This document shows, piece after piece, positions 1 through 10,768 of a stretch of DNA of 64,000 nucleotides. Every line of letters begins with the position of its first letter. Within the stretch, counting starts at the first letter, position 1. A program made the translations under genes and the position numbers. The notes under the pieces were generated by a model. That model made no database searches. It had not been told where the DNA came from and saw only the letters and a list, made by a program, of their open reading frames with translations. This DNA is from Neorhizobium galegae (GTDB lineage Bacteria; Pseudomonadota; Alphaproteobacteria; Rhizobiales; Rhizobiaceae), in assembly GCF_017877135.1 (NCBI RefSeq), contig NZ_JAGIPH010000005.1, forward strand, positions 186,001-250,000, given 5' to 3'.

Positions 1-7
1 TCCTCTC

Positions 8-652
8 TTACGACGCCTTCTGCACCGCAAGCTTCAGACCGAGCGCAATGAAGACCAGGCCGCTTGCCCGATCGATCCACTGGCTTGCCTTCGAAAAGCC
101 CGCCTTGATGCGCGGTGTGGTCATGAAGATGCTGACGCCAACGAACCAGGCAATCAGGCAGCTCGCCATGACCGCACCATAACTGAACTTCACCAGGATC
201 GGAGTGTGGGCGCTGACGGCGGTGGAAAAGATCGACAGGAAGAAAAACACCGGCTTCGGGTTGAGCGCATTGGCGGCAAAGCCCAGCCCATAGGCCCGAA
301 GCGCCGACTGGCCGGGCGCATCCTTGCCATCCGCCTCCGCCGCGACCGACAGATCGGCCTTGCCCGCCCGCAGAGCCTTCACCCCGATATACAGGAGGTA
401 GGCGACACCACACCATTTGATGATGTTAAACAGGGTGATGGACTGCGAAATGATCAGTCCCAGGCCGAGGATCGTGTAGCTGACGTGGAACATCAGCGCC
501 GTGCCAATACCGAAGCTGGTAATGATCGCCTGACGGCGCCCATGCACCAGCGACTGGCGCATGACCATGGCAAGATCGGCGCCCGGCGAAATGATGGCGA
601 ACGAGAAGATCGCCATCAGCGAGGCAAGCTCAAGGAGATAGGCTTCAATCAT
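8..652 (-). CDS. LysE/RhtB family translocator
   Basis: Predicted inner-membrane exporter of amino acids or related small molecules, 214 residues, the usual LysE/RhtB size. The N-terminal helix runs into the signature SPGADLAMVMRQ (about residues 21-32), the family's conserved proline-glycine-acid motif. A second conserved segment NALNPKPVFFF lies in the middle, and there are about six hydrophobic segments. The ATG at 652 is chosen because it overlaps the stop of the upstream MAPEG gene as ATGA; the open frame extends further upstream but that part lies over MAPEG coding sequence. It is the last gene before the window edge and probably the tail of the sucB transcript. The substrate cannot be told from sequence. 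Confidence 0.88.
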   Translation of the reverse strand: MIEAYLLELASLMAIFSFAIISPGADLAMVMRQSLVHGRRQAIITSFGIGTALMFHVSYTILGLGLIISQSITLFNIIKWCGVAYLLYIGVKALRAGKADLSVAAEADGKDAPGQSALRAYGLGFAANALNPKPVFFFLSIFSTAVSAHTPILVKFSYGAVMASCLIAWFVGVSIFMTTPRIKAGFSKASQWIDRASGLVFIALGLKLAVQKAS

Positions 653-1062
653 ACCAGCAACCCGACAATCATCACGAGGAGGCCGAGCAAGGAGCCCATC
701 CAGACGAGCGAACGGATATAGGGGATGCCGGCCAGATAGAGCGGAATATAGGCAAGCCGGCACAGCAGCCACAGCCAGCCGCCGAGGAGGCCCCAGCCGC
801 TCACATCGCTGTAAAAGGCAAGCGCCAGCACCAGGCCGACAAAAGCCGGATAGGTCTCACGCAGATTGGCCGAGGCGCGCTCGGCGCGCCCCGCCAGAAC
901 CGATTTTGGCTTCAGGCTCTCATCCCGCGGCCCGGCATTCCATTTGGAGCCCAGCTCGCGCGTGGCCAGAAAGCCCTGCAGCATGATCTGGAAGACGAGA
1001 AGCACGACGCTGAGCACCAGGAGCGCCATATAGGGCGTCGCATGCGGCGCAATCGTATCCAT
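649..1062 (-). CDS. MAPEG family membrane protein
   Basis: Small integral membrane protein of 137 residues with about four hydrophobic segments. It looks like the MAPEG superfamily (membrane-associated proteins in eicosanoid and glutathione metabolism): N-terminal helix, a loop with N-A-G-P-R-D near residues 42-47, R-A-x-R-A-x-x-N-L near 60-67, then further helices. Bacterial members have mostly unknown substrates, some with glutathione transferase-like activity. The start at 1062 has a strong Shine-Dalgarno (AAGGAGG) at good spacing. It lies 21 bp after sucB and overlaps the next gene by ATGA, so the two membrane genes are probably co-transcribed with the suc operon. Confidence 0.85.
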   Translation of the reverse strand: MDTIAPHATPYMALLVLSVVLLVFQIMLQGFLATRELGSKWNAGPRDESLKPKSVLAGRAERASANLRETYPAFVGLVLALAFYSDVSGWGLLGGWLWLLCRLAYIPLYLAGIPYIRSLVWMGSLLGLLVMIVGLLV

Positions 1063-1083
1063 CTCGTCCTCCTTCTTCAGGTC

Positions 1084-2328
1084 TTAGAGATCGAGAACCA
1101 GACGTTCCGGATCTTCCAGGCTTTCCTTGACGCGGACCAGGAAGGTAACCGCTTCCTTGCCGTCGACGATGCGGTGATCGTAGGAGAGCGCGAGATACAT
1201 CATCGGGCGGATGACGATCTGGCCGCCGACGACGACCGGGCGGTCCTGGATCTTGTGCATGCCGAGAATACCCGACTGCGGGGCGTTCAGGATCGGCGAG
1301 GACATCAACGAACCATAGACACCGCCATTGGTGATGGTGAAGGTGCCGCCCTGCATGTCGGCCATGCCGAGCGAGCCGTCACGGGCTGCCTTGGCAAGAC
1401 GGCCGAGTTCCTTCTCGACGCCGGCGATCGACAGCTGGTCGGCGTCGCGGATGACCGGAACGACCAGGCCCTTGTCGGTGCCGACGGCCATGCCGACATG
1501 GCAGTAGTTCTTGTAGATGATGTCGGTGCCGTCGATTTCGGCGTTGACGGCCGGCAGTTCCTTCAGGGCATGCGTGACGGCCTTGGTGAAGAAGCCCATG
1601 AAGCCGAGCTTCACGCCGTGCTTCTTCTCGAACACGTCCTTGTAGCGGTTGCGCAGATCCATCACGGCCTTCATGTCCACCTCGTTATAGGTGGTCAGCA
1701 TGGCGGCGGTGTTCTGGGCATCCTTCAGGCGCTTGGCAATCGTCTGGCGCAGACGCGTCATCTTCACGCGCTCTTCGCGAACGGCGTCCTGGGTGGCGGA
1801 GGGTGCGCGCGGGGCAGCTGCAACCGGGGCAGGCGCTGCGGCGGCAGCAGCCGGAGCCTTGGCGATGGCGGCGATCACGTCACCCTTCAGCACCTGGCCG
1901 CGCTTGCCCGAACCATCGACGTCGGCGGTCGAGATGTTGTTATCGGCAGCAAGCTTTGCGGCAGCAGGCGCGGCCGGCATCGACGTGCCAGCCGAAGCCG
2001 GAGCAGCAGCAGGAGCCGGGGCAGCAGGTGCTGCGGCCGGTGCGGAGGCTGCAGCCGGAGCCGGGGCGGAGGCGCCGGCAGAGCCTTCGGCACCTTCGGC
2101 GATCTGGCCGAGCAGCGCGTTGAGACCGACCGTTTCGCCGGCGGCAATGATGATTTCCGTCAGGACGCCCGAAGCCGGAGCCGGGACTTCGACGGTAACC
2201 TTGTCGGTCTCCAGTTCAACGATCGGCTCGTCGGCCTTGACCGTGTCGCCGACCTTCTTGAACCAGGTGCCGACGGTTGCCTCGCTGACGGACTCGCCAA
2301 GGGTGGGGACGCGAATTTCGGTGGCCAT
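1084..2328 (-). CDS. sucB: Dihydrolipoyllysine-residue succinyltransferase, E2 of 2-oxoglutarate dehydrogenase
   Basis: E2 core of the 2-oxoglutarate dehydrogenase complex; it transfers the succinyl group from lipoate to CoA in the TCA cycle. The 414 residues show the expected order: one lipoyl domain (1-77) with the lipoylated lysine in [11 protein letters not shown] (Lys43), an Ala/Pro-rich flexible linker (about 78-120), a peripheral-subunit-binding domain (about 121-157), and the catalytic domain ending with [10 protein letters not shown] (His385, Asp389). A single lipoyl domain is normal for SucB. It lies 55 bp downstream of sucA. The E3 gene lpdA, which often follows in rhizobia, is not immediately downstream; MAPEG and LysE genes are there instead. 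Confidence 0.97.
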   Translation of the reverse strand: MATEIRVPTLGESVSEATVGTWFKKVGDTVKADEPIVELETDKVTVEVPAPASGVLTEIIIAAGETVGLNALLGQIAEGAEGSAGASAPAPAAASAPAAAPAAPAPAAAPASAGTSMPAAPAAAKLAADNNISTADVDGSGKRGQVLKGDVIAAIAKAPAAAAAAPAPVAAAPRAPSATQDAVREERVKMTRLRQTIAKRLKDAQNTAAMLTTYNEVDMKAVMDLRNRYKDVFEKKHGVKLGFMGFFTKAVTHALKELPAVNAEIDGTDIIYKNYCHVGMAVGTDKGLVVPVIRDADQLSIAGVEKELGRLAKAARDGSLGMADMQGGTFTITNGGVYGSLMSSPILNAPQSGILGMHKIQDRPVVVGGQIVIRPMMYLALSYDHRIVDGKEAVTFLVRVKESLEDPERLVLDL

Positions 2329-2372
2329 GATGTGTTTCCGTTTTCTAACAGATATCGTTGAACTTCAGACGG

Positions 2373-2392
2373 GGCGGCTGAAATCAGCCGCC
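2373..2392 (-). other. Intercistronic hairpin over the sucA stop codon
   Basis: A perfect 8-bp stem (GGCGGCTG with CAGCCGCC) and a 4-nt loop span the end of sucA and the spacer before sucB. No T tract follows, so this is not an intrinsic terminator. Hairpins at this kind of position often protect the upstream message from exonucleases or set relative expression; that role is inferred. Confidence 0.55.
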
Positions 2393-5380
2393 GAGCGCGT
2401 CTTCGAGGAAGGCTTCGAGCTGCGCCAGATGCTTCGACATCAGGCCCGTTGCCGGAGACGCAGCTGCCGGGCGGCCGGTGTAGCGCACGCGCTGGTACTT
2501 GGCATCGATATGCGCCAGCACCCATTCCAGATACGGATCGATGAAGGCCCAGGCACCCATGTTCTTGGGCTCTTCCTGGCACCACACCATTTCCGCATGA
2601 CGGAAGCGGCTGAGCTCGTTGATCAGCGCCTTGGCCGGGAACGGATAGAGCTGTTCCAGACGCAGCAGGTAGACATCGTCGATGCCGCGCTTTTCGCGCT
2701 CTTCCAGAAGGTCATAATAGACCTTGCCTGTGCACATCACGACGCGGCGGATCTTGGCATCCTTCTGGAGCTTGATCGGGCCGTCCTTGATCACTTCGGC
2801 ATCATCCCACAGCAGGCGATGGAACGAGCTTTCGCCGGCCATTTCGGCAAGCGTCGAGGTGGCGCGCTTGTGGCGCAGCAGCGACTTCGGCGTCATCAGG
2901 ATCAGCGGCTTGCGGAAGTCACGCTTCATCTGGCGGCGCAGGATGTGGAAGTAGTTGGCCGGCGTCGTGACGTTGGCCACCTGCATGTTGTCTTCGGCGC
3001 ACATCTGCAGCCAGCGCTCGAGACGGGCGGACGAATGTTCCGGACCCTGACCTTCATAGCCGTGCGGCAGGAGGCAGACGAGGCCGGACATGCGCAGCCA
3101 CTTGCGCTCACCCGACGAGATGAACTGGTCGAAGACGACCTGTGCACCGTTGGCGAAATCGCCGAACTGGGCTTCCCAGAGGGTCAGCGCGTTCGGGCGG
3201 GCCAGCGAATAGCCGTATTCGAAGCCGAGCACGGCCTCTTCTGACAGCATCGAGTTGATGACTTCGTAGCGGGCCTGGGTGGGCGAGAGGTTCGCCAGCG
3301 GAATGTAACGCTCTTCCGTATCCTGATCGTAGAGAACGGAATGACGCTGCGAAAACGTGCCGCGTTCGCAATCCTGACCGGACAGGCGAACCTTGTGGCC
3401 GTCGAGTGCGAGCGATCCGAAGGCGAAGGCTTCCGCCATGGCCCAGTCGATCCCCTCGCCGGTTTCCACCATCTGCGCGCGGTTATCCATGAAGCGCTTG
3501 ATCGTGCGGTGCGCGTTGAAACCTTCCGGAATGGTCGACAGCTTGCGGCCGATTTCCTTCAGCGACTTCATCGGCACGGCAGTCTTGCCGCGACGCTGCT
3601 CGTCGGCATTGTCTGCCGAGCGCAGGCCGGACCACTGGCCATCCAGCCAGTCGGCCTTGTTCGGCTTGTAGCTCTGGCCGGCTTCGAATTCCTGCTCCAG
3701 ATGAGCGCGCCAATCGGCCTTCATCTTCTGGAATTCGCCGTCGGTGATCAGGCCTTCGGCAATCAGGCGGGCCGCGTAGATTTCGGTCACCGTCTGATGG
3801 GCGCGGATGACCTTGTACATCTTCGGCTGCGTGAACGCGGGCTCATCGCCTTCGTTATGGCCAAAGCGGCGGTAGCAGAACATGTCCACGACCACAGGCT
3901 TGTGGAACTTCATGCGGAATTCAGTGGCGATCTTCGCCGCATACACAACCGCTTCCGGATCGTCACCGTTGACGTGGAAGATCGGCGCTTCGATCATCTT
4001 GGCCACATCCGACGGATAGGGCGACGAGCGCGAATAGGCCGGATTGGTGGTGAAACCGATCTGGTTGTTGATGATGAAATGCAGCGTGCCGGCAACGCGG
4101 TGACCGCGCAGACCGGAGAGGCCCAGAATTTCAGCCGTCACGCCCTGGCCGGCAAAGGCGGCATCGCCGTGCAGCAGGAGCGGCAGAACCTTGGCGCGTT
4201 CCTTCAGCGGAATGACATCGCCATCCCAGGACTTTGCCAGCATGTCCTGCTTGGCGCGGGCCTTGCCCATGACGACCGGGTTGACGATTTCCAGGTGCGA
4301 CGGGTTGGCCGTCAGCGACAGGTGAACCTTGTTGCCGTCGAATTCGCGGTCGGAGGAGGCACCGAGATGGTACTTCACGTCGCCCGAACCTTCGACTTCG
4401 TCGGGCTTGAACGAACCGCCCTTGAACTCGTGGAAGACGGCGCGGTGCGGCTTGTGCATGACGTTGGTCAGAACGTTCAGGCGACCGCGATGGGCCATGC
4501 CGAGAACGACTTCTTCCAGACCGTCCTGGCCGCCACGCTTGATGATCTGTTCCAGAGCCGGGATCAGCGATTCACCACCGTCGAGACCGAAACGCTTGGT
4601 ACCCTTGTACTTGACGTCGATGAACTGCTCGAAGCCTTCGGCCTCGATCAGCTTGGACAGGATCGCCTTCTTCCCGATGGCCGTGAACTCGACGCCCTTG
4701 CCGGGACCTTCGATCCGCTCCTGGATCCATGCCTTTTCTTCCGGATTGGAGATGTGCATGAATTCGACGCCGAGCGTCGAGCAGTAGGTGCGCTGCAGGA
4801 TCTCGAGCATTTCGCGAATGGTCGCGTATTCGAGGCCGAGCACGTTGTCGATGAAGATCTTGCGATCGTAATCGGCCTCGGTGAAGCCATAGGCGGTCGG
4901 CGACAGTTCGTTGTAATCCTCGACCGGGGCTGCAAGGCCCAGCGGATCGAGCTTGGCATGCAGGTGACCGCGCATGCGATAGGCACGGATCATCATGATG
5001 GCGCGCACGCTGTCGCGCGTGGCGCGCAGCACTTCGGCCGGATCGAGCGTCTTGCCGGCGGACACAGCGGTGGCTTCAGCCTTGGCCTGAACCTTCTTCT
5101 CGATCGCCTTTTCCACGACGGGCCAGTTGCCATCGAGCGCCGAGACGAGATCGCCATTGGCCGCAATCGGCCAGTTCTTGCGCTGCCAGGAGGCGCCCTG
5201 GGCGGCCTTCTTCACGTCTTCCGGGTTGTCGGCCAGCGCCTTGAAGAAGGACTGCCATTCGGGACCGACGGAATTCGGGTCCTCTTCATACCGGGCATAC
5301 AGCTGCTCGATATAGCTGGCATTCGCGCCATCGAGGAACGAAGTGATGAGAAACTGCTCGTTGGCTTCTTGCCGTGCCAT
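2384..5380 (-). CDS. sucA: 2-oxoglutarate dehydrogenase E1 component
   Basis: Thiamine-diphosphate-dependent E1 of the 2-oxoglutarate dehydrogenase complex; it decarboxylates 2-oxoglutarate and succinylates the lipoyl group of SucB. The protein is 998 residues from the ATG at 5380. The N-terminus has the conserved helix SYIEQLYARYEEDPNSV. Clear family motifs follow: GMAHRGRLNVL, GDAAFAGQG, and the ThDP/Mg motif with NNQIGFTT. The conserved HGYEGQGPEHSSARLER lies in the pyrimidine-binding half. An ATG nine bases earlier (5389) is in frame and closer to the Shine-Dalgarno, so the true start may be either. The longer open frame to 5689 is not conserved-looking. An unusual hairpin sits just before the start. 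Confidence 0.97.
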   Translation of the reverse strand: MARQEANEQFLITSFLDGANASYIEQLYARYEEDPNSVGPEWQSFFKALADNPEDVKKAAQGASWQRKNWPIAANGDLVSALDGNWPVVEKAIEKKVQAKAEATAVSAGKTLDPAEVLRATRDSVRAIMMIRAYRMRGHLHAKLDPLGLAAPVEDYNELSPTAYGFTEADYDRKIFIDNVLGLEYATIREMLEILQRTYCSTLGVEFMHISNPEEKAWIQERIEGPGKGVEFTAIGKKAILSKLIEAEGFEQFIDVKYKGTKRFGLDGGESLIPALEQIIKRGGQDGLEEVVLGMAHRGRLNVLTNVMHKPHRAVFHEFKGGSFKPDEVEGSGDVKYHLGASSDREFDGNKVHLSLTANPSHLEIVNPVVMGKARAKQDMLAKSWDGDVIPLKERAKVLPLLLHGDAAFAGQGVTAEILGLSGLRGHRVAGTLHFIINNQIGFTTNPAYSRSSPYPSDVAKMIEAPIFHVNGDDPEAVVYAAKIATEFRMKFHKPVVVDMFCYRRFGHNEGDEPAFTQPKMYKVIRAHQTVTEIYAARLIAEGLITDGEFQKMKADWRAHLEQEFEAGQSYKPNKADWLDGQWSGLRSADNADEQRRGKTAVPMKSLKEIGRKLSTIPEGFNAHRTIKRFMDNRAQMVETGEGIDWAMAEAFAFGSLALDGHKVRLSGQDCERGTFSQRHSVLYDQDTEERYIPLANLSPTQARYEVINSMLSEEAVLGFEYGYSLARPNALTLWEAQFGDFANGAQVVFDQFISSGERKWLRMSGLVCLLPHGYEGQGPEHSSARLERWLQMCAEDNMQVANVTTPANYFHILRRQMKRDFRKPLILMTPKSLLRHKRATSTLAEMAGESSFHRLLWDDAEVIKDGPIKLQKDAKIRRVVMCTGKVYYDLLEEREKRGIDDVYLLRLEQLYPFPAKALINELSRFRHAEMVWCQEEPKNMGAWAFIDPYLEWVLAHIDAKYQRVRYTGRPAAASPATGLMSKHLAQLEAFLEDALGG

Positions 5381-5386
5381 GATGTT

Positions 5387-5412
5387 CATGCGGGCTTTGA
5401 CGCCCGCCTCCT
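5387..5412 (-). promoter_or_regulatory. sucA ribosome-binding site separated from AUG by a perfect hairpin
   Basis: On the minus strand AGGAG is followed directly by GCGGGC, a 6-nt loop GTCAAA, GCCCGC, and then the first ATG (5389). The 6-bp stem is perfect and fills the whole space between Shine-Dalgarno and start codon, giving a linear spacing of about 18 nt. Folding would bring the two together. The sequence arrangement is directly visible; a regulatory effect is inference. Confidence 0.6.
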
Positions 5413-5497
5413 GACGTAATGGGGGGCCGGAACTTGAAGCGCCGACCGTCGCTTTCAGTGTCTTTGCCGCGAGAGAGTCTTGCCCCTTGCGACCGAA

Positions 5498-5525
5498 GCA
5501 GGCGACCCTTTCACGGCTCGCCTGC
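5498..5525 (-). other. Inverted repeat in the sucD-sucA spacer
   Basis: The 175-bp sucD-sucA spacer holds a perfect 8-bp inverted repeat (GCAGGCGA/TCGCCTGC) with a 12-nt loop. There is no T tract, so termination is not indicated. It may be an RNA processing or stability site that uncouples sucAB from mdh-sucCD, or an operator for an internal promoter. Confidence 0.4.
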
Positions 5526-5555
5526 CCGAAGCTTATCATGCAACGCTTATGTGGT

Positions 5556-6458
5556 TCAGCCCTTGAGGACTTCAACCAGCGTCTTGCCGAGGCGCGCCGG
5601 AGAGGGCGAAACCTTGATGCCGGCCGCTTCCATGGCCGCGATCTTGGATTCCGCGTCACCCTTGCCACCGGAAACGACAGCGCCGGCATGGCCCATGGTG
5701 CGGCCCTTCGGAGCGGTACGGCCGGCGATGAAGCCTGCCATCGGCTTCTTGCGGCCCTTCTTGGCTTCGTCGATCAGGAACTGGGCGGCGTCTTCTTCCG
5801 CCGAACCGCCGATTTCGCCGATCATGATGATCGAGGTCGTGGCTTCGTCGGCGAGGAACATTTCCAAGACGTCGATGAATTCCGTGCCCTTGACCGGATC
5901 GCCGCCGATGCCGACAGCCGTGGTCTGGCCAAGGCCTTCGTTGGACGTCTGGAACACGGCTTCATAGGTGAGCGTGCCGGAGCGCGAGACGATGCCGACC
6001 GAACCCTTGCGGAAGATGGAGCCCGGCATGATGCCGATCTTGCACTCTTCCGGCGTCAGGATACCCGGGCAGTTAGGGCCGAGCAGGCGCGACTTCGACT
6101 TGTCGAGCTTGGCCTTCACGCGTACCATGTCCATGACCGGGATGCCCTCGGTGATGCAGGTGATGAACGGGACTTCCGCTTCGATGGCTTCGATGATCGC
6201 ATCGGCAGCACCTGCCGGCGGAACGTAGATGACCGAGGCGTCGGCGCCGGTCTTTTCGCGGGCTTCGGCAACCGAGGCAAAGATCGGCAGGCTTTCGCCC
6301 TTCGAGCCGGTCCAGGTTTCGCCACCCTTCTTCGGGTGAATACCGCCGACCATCTGCGTGCCGTAATAGGCCAGAGCCTGTTCGGTGTGGAAGGTGCCGG
6401 TCTTGCCGGTCAGGCCCTGAACGAGGACCTTGGTGTCTTTATTGACGAGAATAGACAT
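5556..6458 (-). CDS. sucD: Succinyl-CoA ligase (ADP-forming) alpha subunit
   Basis: Alpha subunit of succinyl-CoA synthetase: succinyl-CoA + ADP + Pi to succinate + CoA + ATP. It is 300 residues, standard length. The CoA-binding Rossmann domain comes first ([17 protein letters not shown]), followed by [12 protein letters not shown]. The C-terminal ligase domain carries the phospho-histidine in [16 protein letters not shown] (His257). It begins 18 bp after the sucC stop, within the mdh-sucC-sucD-sucA-sucB operon. Confidence 0.97.
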   Translation of the reverse strand: MSILVNKDTKVLVQGLTGKTGTFHTEQALAYYGTQMVGGIHPKKGGETWTGSKGESLPIFASVAEAREKTGADASVIYVPPAGAADAIIEAIEAEVPFITCITEGIPVMDMVRVKAKLDKSKSRLLGPNCPGILTPEECKIGIMPGSIFRKGSVGIVSRSGTLTYEAVFQTSNEGLGQTTAVGIGGDPVKGTEFIDVLEMFLADEATTSIIMIGEIGGSAEEDAAQFLIDEAKKGRKKPMAGFIAGRTAPKGRTMGHAGAVVSGGKGDAESKIAAMEAAGIKVSPSPARLGKTLVEVLKG

Positions 6459-6476
6459 TGTTTCCGGTCCTTCAGA

Positions 6477-7670
<1,194 letters not shown>

Positions 7671-7704
7671 CGTCTGGTCCTTAGGTCTCTAGGCCGTTGG
7701 GCGA

Positions 7705-8733
<1,029 letters not shown>

Positions 8734-8807
8734 TTAGACCCAATGGAGAAAAATGGCAATCGATTCTTTTGGATGAAGGATTTTCAATCGGTTAGAAGAC
8801 AAAATTC

Positions 8808-8821
8808 TTACGTAAACGTAA
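8808..8821. promoter_or_regulatory. Dyad upstream of mdh
   Basis: TTACGT-AA-ACGTAA is a perfect 6-bp dyad with a 2-bp spacer, about 100 bp upstream of the candidate mdh -10 and 20 bp before the zapE stop. It sits in an AT-rich stretch and is a plausible site for a dimeric transcription factor. I cannot name the factor. Confidence 0.35.
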
Positions 8822-8841
8822 TACAATGTGTCGTAAAAAAG

Positions 8842-10008
8842 TCAGCTTCCGCGATGCTTCTCATCATGCAGAGCCAAATAATCGGGGCTGCGCATCTCAA
8901 ACAGGCGGGAAATGGTGCGATCGAACTCGAAGCCCTCGGTACCACGCTTTTCTGTCAGAAGTGCGTCAGGCATGGCCGCAGCGCTCACGAACAGGCGGAT
9001 GCTGCGGTCGTAGAGTGCATCAACAAGATTGATGAAGCGTTTCGTCTGATTGCGCTTTTCCGGACCCAGCAGCGGCACGTCCTCCACGAAGATCACGTCG
9101 TAATGCTCGGTGATGGCGAGATAGTCGGCAGCACCGAGCGGCGCGTCGCAGAGATCCGCAAAGGAAAACCGCGCTGCCCGTCCGTGGGCGCACGGGATGC
9201 GGATGCTGCGGCCGGGCCTTGCAACCTCCGCCGGCTCGGCCTTCGCCCCCCCGGTCACCTTGCGCCACGCAGCCTCCATCGCCGCCTTGTTGCGCGCATC
9301 AAGCGGCGACAGATAGACGGGCAGGCTTGCGAGCTTCTCCATCCGGTAATCGGTCGGTGAATCAAGGGTCACCACATCGACGTTCTGCTTCAAGAGATCG
9401 ATGAAGGGCAGGAACAGGCTGCGATTGAGGCCTTCGCGATAGAGATCGTCCGGCGCCACGTTGGACGTGGCGATGAGGACGCAGCCGAGCGAAAACAATT
9501 CAGTAAACAGCCGTCCAAGGATCATCGCATCCGTGATGTCGGTCACGGAGAATTCATCGAAGCAGAGGATCTGCGCCTCGGCATAGAGGGCAGCGGCGAC
9601 CGGCGGAACCGGATCGGCCTGCTTCGTCTCGCCCGCCTTCAGCTTCTGGCGATGGACATGGATGCGCGCATGAACATCGGCCATGAATTCGTGAAAGTGG
9701 CAGCGGCGCTTGGCAGCCACGGACACTTTTTCGAAAAACATGTCCATCAGCATGGTCTTGCCACGGCCGACGGAGCCATGGACATAGAGGCCGCGAATAT
9801 CGCCTTCGCTGCGCTTGCTCTTGCGGGCAAACAGCCAGCCGAGCGCACTGGTCTTCTTGGCCGGTGCCTTGTCGCGCAGGGCAGACAGGACGCGATCGAG
9901 ACGGGCCGCCACCGCCATCTGAGCGGTGTCGAGCAGCAGGGTGCCGGCAGCCGCCATGGAGTTCAGCGTGTCGCTCACGCTGTGATTATAGTCGGGAAGT
10001 GAAGCCAT
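8842..10008 (-). CDS. zapE: ZapE/AFG1-family cell division ATPase
   Basis: AFG1-like AAA+ ATPase of 388 residues. In bacteria ZapE associates with the Z ring; mitochondrial AFG1 has a role in membrane protein quality control. Walker A is LYVHGSVGRGKTMLMDMFFE (about residues 74-93) and Walker B is ILCFDEFSVTDI. FHEFMADVHARIH and LIATSNVAPDDLY are also characteristic of the family. The ATG at 10008 follows GAGG; an in-frame ATG at 10038 preceded by GGGAG is an alternative that adds ten residues. It lies upstream of mdh on the same strand. Confidence 0.9.
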   Translation of the reverse strand: MASLPDYNHSVSDTLNSMAAAGTLLLDTAQMAVAARLDRVLSALRDKAPAKKTSALGWLFARKSKRSEGDIRGLYVHGSVGRGKTMLMDMFFEKVSVAAKRRCHFHEFMADVHARIHVHRQKLKAGETKQADPVPPVAAALYAEAQILCFDEFSVTDITDAMILGRLFTELFSLGCVLIATSNVAPDDLYREGLNRSLFLPFIDLLKQNVDVVTLDSPTDYRMEKLASLPVYLSPLDARNKAAMEAAWRKVTGGAKAEPAEVARPGRSIRIPCAHGRAARFSFADLCDAPLGAADYLAITEHYDVIFVEDVPLLGPEKRNQTKRFINLVDALYDRSIRLFVSAAAMPDALLTEKRGTEGFEFDRTISRLFEMRSPDYLALHDEKHRGS

Positions 10009-10053
10009 GAGGCGCCTCGGTGAGCCGGGAGACAGCATCTCCCGGCGGTCAGC

Positions 10054-10596
10054 TTACCGGCTGAGGCTGATCGACTGGCCGGAATTGGTCGTGCCGTCGA
10101 AGCGGCTGTCGGCGCTCTTATAGGCGCGGGCAATGACATCGCCGCTGCGGTTCTTGAAGAGAACGGTCTTCCCGTTGACTTCCCAGGAGCCCATCGTGGT
10201 CAGCTCACCCGAGCAACCGCGGGTGCCGCCGCGTGCACCGCTGCCGAGGTTGGTGAGCGTCAGGAACATGTCGCAGGTGGCGCCCGATGCGTTGACACGC
10301 CAGTTGCCGACCATGGATTCCTTCGTCACATCGAGAGCCGTCGCCGGCGCCTGGCCATCGCCGCCACCCGGCGGCAGGGACGCCATGTTCTGGCCCTGCG
10401 GTGCGGCCGGGAACTGCGAACCGCCGGCGCCCGGTGCATCGAGCGATCCGGACTGGACGGAAGGCACCGGCTGTGCCTGCAGTGGGGCGGGATTGGTGGG
10501 AGCGGGCAGCGCGTTATAGGGATTGTAGGAGGTACGCTGGCAGCCGGCCAAGGCAAGAGCAACCACAACGCCGGTCACCACATATCTGAACTGCAT
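10054..10596 (-). CDS. Omp19-like outer-membrane lipoprotein (AprI/Inh protease-inhibitor family)
   Basis: Predicted lipoprotein of 180 residues. The signal peptide ends in the lipobox LALAGC (Cys19). A Pro/Ala/Gly-rich linker follows (about 22-90), then a C-terminal beta-rich domain with [31 protein letters not shown] and the ending [17 protein letters not shown]. The layout and the C-terminal wording closely resemble Brucella Omp19, which is known to inhibit proteases; the AprI/Inh fold is assigned on this resemblance. The start at 10596 has AGGAG at good spacing. The two cysteines of the C-terminal domain could form the disulfide typical of Inh proteins. Confidence 0.85.
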   Translation of the reverse strand: MQFRYVVTGVVVALALAGCQRTSYNPYNALPAPTNPAPLQAQPVPSVQSGSLDAPGAGGSQFPAAPQGQNMASLPPGGGDGQAPATALDVTKESMVGNWRVNASGATCDMFLTLTNLGSGARGGTRGCSGELTTMGSWEVNGKTVLFKNRSGDVIARAYKSADSRFDGTTNSGQSISLSR

Positions 10597-10768
10597 CACA
10601 AAGCTCCTAAAACCGCTCAATGCCCATCCCGCTATTGGACTGGAGGGCTGAATTATCGCCAAAGGACAGGCCAAATCAAGCCGGTCCGCCCGTCAACCGT
10701 GCCTATTCAGCCCCGAGCCCACGCAGATGGAACACATCTGCGCGAGGTCAAGACCTTCACAAGACCGA

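Noticed and set aside
1042..2361. Plus-strand open frame opposite sucB rich in Gly/Arg/Ser
   Set aside because: It mirrors the Ala/Pro linker of sucB and has no independent support.
5381..5689. N-terminal extension of sucA by about 100 residues
   Set aside because: The extension is Arg/Pro/Ser-rich and unlike SucA, covers the spacer hairpins, and the known-type start MARQEANEQF follows a purine-rich leader.
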